This document shows positions 22,702-25,338 of a stretch of DNA of 25,338 nt, in pieces; position 1 is the first letter of the stretch, and the number at the start of each line of letters is the position of its first letter. The notes below the pieces were generated by a model. It was not told the DNA's origin. It saw only the letters and a program-made list of their open reading frames with translations, and made no database searches. The DNA comes from a virus. The stretch lies in the IMG/VR virus record IMGVR_UViG_3300006028_000033, positions 1 to 25,338 of that record; one strand, given 5' to 3'. The position numbers were made by a program, and so were the translations under genes.

Positions 22702-22964
22702 AATACGTTTTCTTAGCCAGAGAAGACGGCAAGGGCATCGAGCGCCTCCTCTGCTGCTGCGCTCCCGTGACTCATGGCGAAATGGCCGAGGCTCATGCCA
22801 AGGAGGGATACAAGCCTGTTAGCGCGGGCTTTTTCAAAGTTAAGCCGGATGGCTCTGTCGAAACCTTCGGCTCCAGCTCTTCTCTAAAAATCGGGCCTCG
22901 GCCCAATGATGCAAACCGCATCTATCACCTCACTCAAGCCACTATCACCCTAGGATCAATGTGA
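22698..22964 (+). CDS. Early hypothetical protein (88 aa)
   Basis: ATG 22698 (MKYVFLAREDGKGIERLL) overlaps the preceding stop as ATGA, so this start is preferred over the longer frame that begins inside the membrane protein gene. Beta-strand start, a Cys triplet at residues 19-21 (LLCCCAPV), a helix (GEMAEAHAKEGYKPV), then strands (AGFFKVKPDGSVETFG). It looks like a small alpha/beta protein. The last bases overlap the GTG start of the Gam-like gene. Confidence 0.6.
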   Translation: MKYVFLAREDGKGIERLLCCCAPVTHGEMAEAHAKEGYKPVSAGFFKVKPDGSVETFGSSSSLKIGPRPNDANRIYHLTQATITLGSM

Positions 22965-23506
22965 AAACTACTTCTGTCACTCCCGCCGAGCTCGACGTGC
23001 TCGCCTATAAATACTCCACAGATCGAATGGAGCTTTCCAAACGCGTTGCCACTTTCCAGGACCAGATTGCTGCCATCAACCGGCGTTTCCTTCCAGGTAT
23101 AAAGGCCGCTGCATCGCGGGCTACAGATTCTCAGGCGCTCTTACGCGATGCAATTGAAGGTTCGCCTGATCTCTTCGTTAAACCGCGCACCATGACGCTC
23201 CACGGCATCAAGGTGGGCTATCAGAAGGGCAAAGGTAAGATCGAATTCGATGACCCTGAGCGCGTCGTCGAACTGATCGAGAAGTTGCTGCCCGATTTGG
23301 TCTCCGCGCTCATCGAAACGAAGCGCGTGCCGGTGAAAGATGCGCTCAAGAATTTGTCCGTCAAGGATCTGCGGCGCATCGGCTGCACAGTTGAAGAAAC
23401 GGGCGATCAGATCGTGATTAAGGCGGCCGACAGCGAAGTCGACAAGCTTGTCGCAAGAATCCTCGTGGAGGGCGCGAGCGATCTGGAGGAACCTGGCCAT
23501 GTTTAA
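22961..23506 (+). CDS. Mu Gam-like DNA-end-binding protein
   Basis: 181 aa from GTG 22961, which overlaps the previous stop by 4 bases. An N-terminal coiled helix (about 8-50) is followed by HGIKVGYQKGKGKIEFDDPERVVELIEKLLP (81-111), TKRVPVKDALKNLSVKDLRRIG (120-141), CTVEETGDQIVIK (142-154) and SEVDKLV (158-164). This is the usual order of Gam-like proteins, which bind double-strand DNA ends like eukaryotic Ku and protect phage DNA from exonucleases. Its place after the ATPase matches Mu early-region genes. Confidence 0.85.
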   Translation: MKTTSVTPAELDVLAYKYSTDRMELSKRVATFQDQIAAINRRFLPGIKAAASRATDSQALLRDAIEGSPDLFVKPRTMTLHGIKVGYQKGKGKIEFDDPERVVELIEKLLPDLVSALIETKRVPVKDALKNLSVKDLRRIGCTVEETGDQIVIKAADSEVDKLVARILVEGASDLEEPGHV

Positions 23507-23771
23507 ATTACCCGAAGGATCGGGCTTCAAAGTTCCCATGCTTAGATTGCCTTATGCCTCGGCTCATCGCTCGCATCTTTGCCCCGTCGATCAAGTGCCC
23601 AAGGAAAAATCCTGGCATCTCGTTTGCCCGGCCTGTTGGCAAACTGTTCCGATCGCTGATCGCGAGGAGGTTTATCGCCTTTATAAGACTGAACGTGGCT
23701 CAGAACGGCATGTCCTCAAATGCCGGACCGTTGTGCGGCATTTGATGGAAGAGAGGAGGGCCATCCGATGA
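23499..23771 (+). CDS. Small Cys-containing protein (90 aa)
   Basis: ATG 23499 (MFKLPEGSGFKVPML) has a GGAGGA ribosome site about 8 bases upstream, which decides it over a longer frame starting at 23448. Cys residues in HLCPVD and VCPACWQ, with LKCR further on, could make a zinc-binding knuckle, but one pair is not a clean CxxC. The C-terminus is helical and basic (RHVLKCRTVVRHLMEERR). It is coupled to the next gene by 4 bp. A DNA- or RNA-binding role is possible. Confidence 0.55.
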   Translation: MFKLPEGSGFKVPMLRLPYASAHRSHLCPVDQVPKEKSWHLVCPACWQTVPIADREEVYRLYKTERGSERHVLKCRTVVRHLMEERRAIR

Positions 23772-23941
23772 AGGCTTTTCTCTGGATAAGTTTCAGCATT
23801 TACGGCGTGAATATCTTCTCCGCCATCGTCGGTTTGCTGACGACAAACAGTCGAACGAAATGGCCCGTCATCGTCATAAATATCACACAGCTTGCTCTGT
23901 TTGAGCTGATGGCGATCTGGACCTGGAGGCTGCTATCGTGA
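23768..23941 (+). CDS. Small membrane protein (57 aa), two segments
   Basis: ATG 23768 overlaps the previous stop as ATGA. The sequence MKAFLWISFSIYGVNIFSAI gives one transmembrane helix (about 4-24), a short loop with basic residues (NSRTKWP), and a second helix VIVINITQLALFELMAIW (about 33-51). No homology is recognised. Overlap with the next GTG start by 4 bp suggests coupled translation. Possible superinfection-exclusion or membrane-modifying protein, by analogy of size only. Confidence 0.6.
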   Translation: MKAFLWISFSIYGVNIFSAIVGLLTTNSRTKWPVIVINITQLALFELMAIWTWRLLS

Positions 23942-24384
23942 GCGCCAGGATCTCAAAAGCTCTGGCCCATTTTAAGGACAGGCATCGGGCAATGCTTATT
24001 GCCGCCGACGATCTTGTCTCCGCTCTGGATGCGGAGGCCGCACTCTATGTTGATATACCTGACCGTCTTCCTGCCGATGTTCAGATCATATTCGATGAGG
24101 TCGCAGCGCACAATCGGATCGAGAGCCGCCTTCTGCTCTCTCGCAATATTTCCTGGCAGCTATCGATGATCAGACACACGGCGATCGCGCTCTGCTTAAG
24201 ATTGGGGAAGGCGGATTCCAAAGAGATAGCCGCGTATTTCAACAAAGGAGTTCACTCGGTCTATCATTCCCGCCAGGCCTTTAACGACAGGTATCATACC
24301 GATCGCAGATTCCGAAATGACTTTGAGATTCTGGAGTCGAAGATCCTGGCAAAGCTCGATGCGCTAAGAAAGGTGCCCTCGTGA
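23938..24384 (+). CDS. Early protein with DnaA domain IV-like C-terminus
   Basis: 148 aa from GTG 23938. Residues about 74-128 follow the pattern of the DNA-binding domain IV of DnaA: WQLSMIRHTAIALCLRLG, KEIAAYFNKGVHSVYHSR (compare DHSTV/H in DnaA signature), then a closing helix. The N-terminal 70 residues are helical and lack any AAA+ motif, so this is not an initiator. It may bind DnaA-box-like sites as a middle or late regulator (Mu has Mor at a related position) or interfere with host initiation. The assignment rests on visual pattern. It overlaps both neighbours by 4 bp. Confidence 0.55.
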   Translation: MSARISKALAHFKDRHRAMLIAADDLVSALDAEAALYVDIPDRLPADVQIIFDEVAAHNRIESRLLLSRNISWQLSMIRHTAIALCLRLGKADSKEIAAYFNKGVHSVYHSRQAFNDRYHTDRRFRNDFEILESKILAKLDALRKVPS

Positions 24385-24539
24385 CTCATATTTGGCGATG
24401 GAAATGCCGCCTGGGCGACCGCTATGGCCAATCCTGCCGCGTTCTTGCTCGGGGCAAGATGAACTCATGCCTCGTTGAGTTTTCTGATGGCTATAAGGTC
24501 GTTACGAGCCGCTGGGCAGTGCGAAAGCTAAAAGCATGA
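24381..24539 (+). CDS. Conserved small phage protein (52 aa)
   Basis: Translated from GTG 24381, which overlaps the previous stop as GTGA; it ends at TGA 24537-24539 and overlaps the next ATG. The sequence begins MTHIWRWKCRLGDRYGQSC and ends VTSRWAVRKLKA. Three Cys, basic residues and the pattern CRLGDRYGQ, VLARG, MNSCLVEFSDGYKVVTSR match a type of short beta-rich protein I recall from phages and prophages; the function is unknown. The tight overlaps on both sides support that it is real. Confidence 0.7.
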   Translation: MTHIWRWKCRLGDRYGQSCRVLARGKMNSCLVEFSDGYKVVTSRWAVRKLKA

Positions 24540-24745
24540 ATATGGCCCTAATCAAAGCCAATATTGAGGGTCAAAATGCCTTCCGTGGCGGCCTGAACCA
24601 TCGCGCAAATCCTCACGATGAGCATGCGGCATTTTTCGTCCATCTTGCCTGGTTCAATGGCTGGTTGATCGCAGCTGTTGAACAAGAGATTGGCGAAAAA
24701 ATCCTGGTCACTGATCAACCCTATTTTGGAGAGCAGTTAACCTAA
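24536..24745 (+). CDS. RMF-like small protein
   Basis: 69 aa starting MNMALIKANIEGQNAFRGGL. The core EGQNAFRGGLNHRANPHDEHA then HLAWFNGW (about 11-43) matches the ribosome modulation factor signature (Gly-x-x-Ala-x-x-x-Gly, Asn-Pro-Tyr/His, then x-x-W-x-x-Gly-Trp). RMF dimerises 70S ribosomes in stationary phase. RMF-like proteins occur in phages, where the role is not established. Longer C-terminal tail than E. coli RMF (55 aa). Overlaps the next gene as TAATG. Confidence 0.65.
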   Translation: MNMALIKANIEGQNAFRGGLNHRANPHDEHAAFFVHLAWFNGWLIAAVEQEIGEKILVTDQPYFGEQLT

Positions 24746-25083
24746 TGAAAAAACAAAAACCGGTTCCCGCCCAATACCGTCAGGGCGATGTCCTAATCGA
24801 GCGACGAGGTTCAAAACCCGATGCTTTGAAACCAAAGGTCCGAGAAAATGGCCGGATCGTCCTGGCGCATGGCTCGGCCACCGGTCATGCCCATGCAATC
24901 GCTTCCAAGTGCGCGAGCCATTTCGATGGCGATAATGTAGGGATGACCCATCTCGAAGTGAAGGGTGGCAAGGCTGCCATTCAACACGAGGAGCATTCAA
25001 CCATAACTCTTGCGCCGGGCCACTATGATGTGATCCGCCAACGTGAATTTTTTCCAGAGGAGGTGCGCCGTGTTACCGACTAA
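24745..25083 (+). CDS. QGDVLI-type His-rich phage protein (112 aa)
   Basis: Starts MKKQKPVPAQYRQGDVLIERR. The pattern YRQGDVLI (11-18), VLAHGSATGHAHAI (39-52), IQHEEHSTITLAPGHYDVIRQREF (79-102) matches a common small phage protein type with no known function. His residues at 42, 48, 50 and 81, 84 could form a metal site in a cupin-like beta-barrel; this is an inference from spacing. ATG 24745 overlaps the preceding TAA by one base. Confidence 0.7.
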   Translation: MKKQKPVPAQYRQGDVLIERRGSKPDALKPKVRENGRIVLAHGSATGHAHAIASKCASHFDGDNVGMTHLEVKGGKAAIQHEEHSTITLAPGHYDVIRQREFFPEEVRRVTD

Positions 25084-25338
25084 AGAATCCCCTTTGCCAT
25101 CCATCGATGTGCTGATGGATCGTTTTAAAACGTCCTGCGATTTGCGTCAGCAAATCGACAGGGAAAAAATTTTTCGCTGTTTCACGGAGTGGCTTCCCAA
25201 GATCACGAAACAGAAACTATCGATCCGTTTCGTTGACTCGATCGAGCAAGCGAACATAGCCGCCAGAGCCGCCATAGACGCCAGAGCCGCCATAGCCGCC
25301 AGAGCCGCCATAGACGCCAGAGCCGCCATAGCCGCCAG
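25070..25338 (+). CDS. Partial ORF with alanine-rich hexapeptide repeat
   Basis: GTG 25070 has a strong GAGGAGG ribosome site 6-7 bases upstream and overlaps the end of the previous gene by 14 bp. The frame is open for 89 codons to the window edge. Residues 1-60 (MLPTKESPLPSIDVLMDRF..., with CDLRQQIDREKIFRCFTEWL) look like a real helical domain. From residue about 64 onward the sequence is repeats of (A/D)ARAAI, which would make an amphipathic or coiled helix. The 3' end is outside the window. Confidence 0.65.
   Translation, partial: MLPTKESPLPSIDVLMDRFKTSCDLRQQIDREKIFRCFTEWLPKITKQKLSIRFVDSIEQANIAARAAIDARAAIAARAAIDARAAIAA
25259..25338 (+). repeat. 18-bp tandem repeat, at least 4.4 copies
   Basis: Units run 25259-25276, 25277-25294, 25295-25312, 25313-25330 and a partial copy at 25331. 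Odd units read GCCGCCAGAGCCGCCATA and even units differ only by C to A at the second base, so the effective period is 36 bp. The copies are otherwise identical, meaning recent expansion. It is in frame within the ORF above and codes for (A/D)ARAAI. It ends at the window edge, so total length is unknown. Confidence 0.9.

Noticed and set aside
25147-25329. Minus-strand reading MAALASMAAL...
   Set aside because: Shadow of the tandem repeat; the plus-strand frame has a good ribosome site and a non-repetitive N-terminal part.
25259-25338. CRISPR-like array at the right edge
   Set aside because: Units are 18 bp, contiguous and without spacers, and in frame with an ORF.
1-25338. tRNA, rRNA or insertion sequence
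   Set aside because: No cloverleaf, rRNA segment or flanking terminal repeats were seen; the only transposase is the MuA-like phage gene.

Overview
The window is the central part of a Mu-like transposable bacteriophage or prophage; neither end of the element is inside it. Evidence: a MuA-type DDE transposase (18860-21046) beside a MuB-type AAA+ ATPase (21124-22290), a Gam-like DNA-end-binding protein (22961-23506), and the Mu-family set of small terminase, large terminase, DUF935 portal and gpI-type protease. The layout differs from Mu. Late genes run on the minus strand (15032 down to beyond position 1) and early genes on the plus strand (17390 to beyond 25338), diverging from a control region at about 15.0-17.4 kb. 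This is closer to the divergent plan of BcepMu-type phages. The host should be a diderm, because the cargo includes a lipoprotein with a BamE-like C-terminal domain. Moderately high GC, weak Shine-Dalgarno signals, frequent GTG starts and many GATC/GCGATCGC palindromes do not fix a phylum. Verrucomicrobiota-like is a guess from protein style.

Late region, minus strand, in transcription order: a possible promoter and leader with a nested dyad (15068-15180); a cassette of five short proteins, mostly with membrane segments and coiled coils (15032-13160), holding a holin-like protein but no recognisable endolysin; a winged-helix-like protein and a membrane protein (13163-12452); terminase small and large subunits (12455-10366); portal (10369-8723); protease/scaffold (8719-7301); a 54-residue protein; a capsid-cement-like protein (7034-6348); major capsid protein (6294-5230) followed by a strong hairpin; a gp36-like connector; a DNA adenine methylase; minor head and gpG-like proteins; tail-tube-region proteins; and a signal-bearing fibre-like protein cut by the window edge.

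Control and cargo region (15.2-17.4 kb): a small membrane protein before a rho-independent terminator, the BamE-like lipoprotein, a ribbon-helix-helix-like protein, a short coiled-coil gene, and an XRE repressor divergent from a small Ner/Cro-like protein. A perfect 7-bp dyad lies between the last two.

Early region, plus strand: a nearly gap-free, translationally coupled run of Ner-like protein, an unknown protein, an excisionase-like HTH protein, a DUF3102-like protein, transposase, ATPase, three small proteins, Gam, a Cys-containing protein, a small membrane protein, a protein with a DnaA domain IV-like C-terminus, a 52-residue conserved protein, an RMF-like protein, a QGDVLI-type His-rich protein, and an ORF that runs off the window in an 18-bp tandem repeat. 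The most unusual points are the DnaA-domain-IV-like protein where a middle/late regulator might sit, a D-to-E change at the second catalytic position of the transposase, the RMF-like protein, the BamE-like moron, and the alanine-rich repeat protein.
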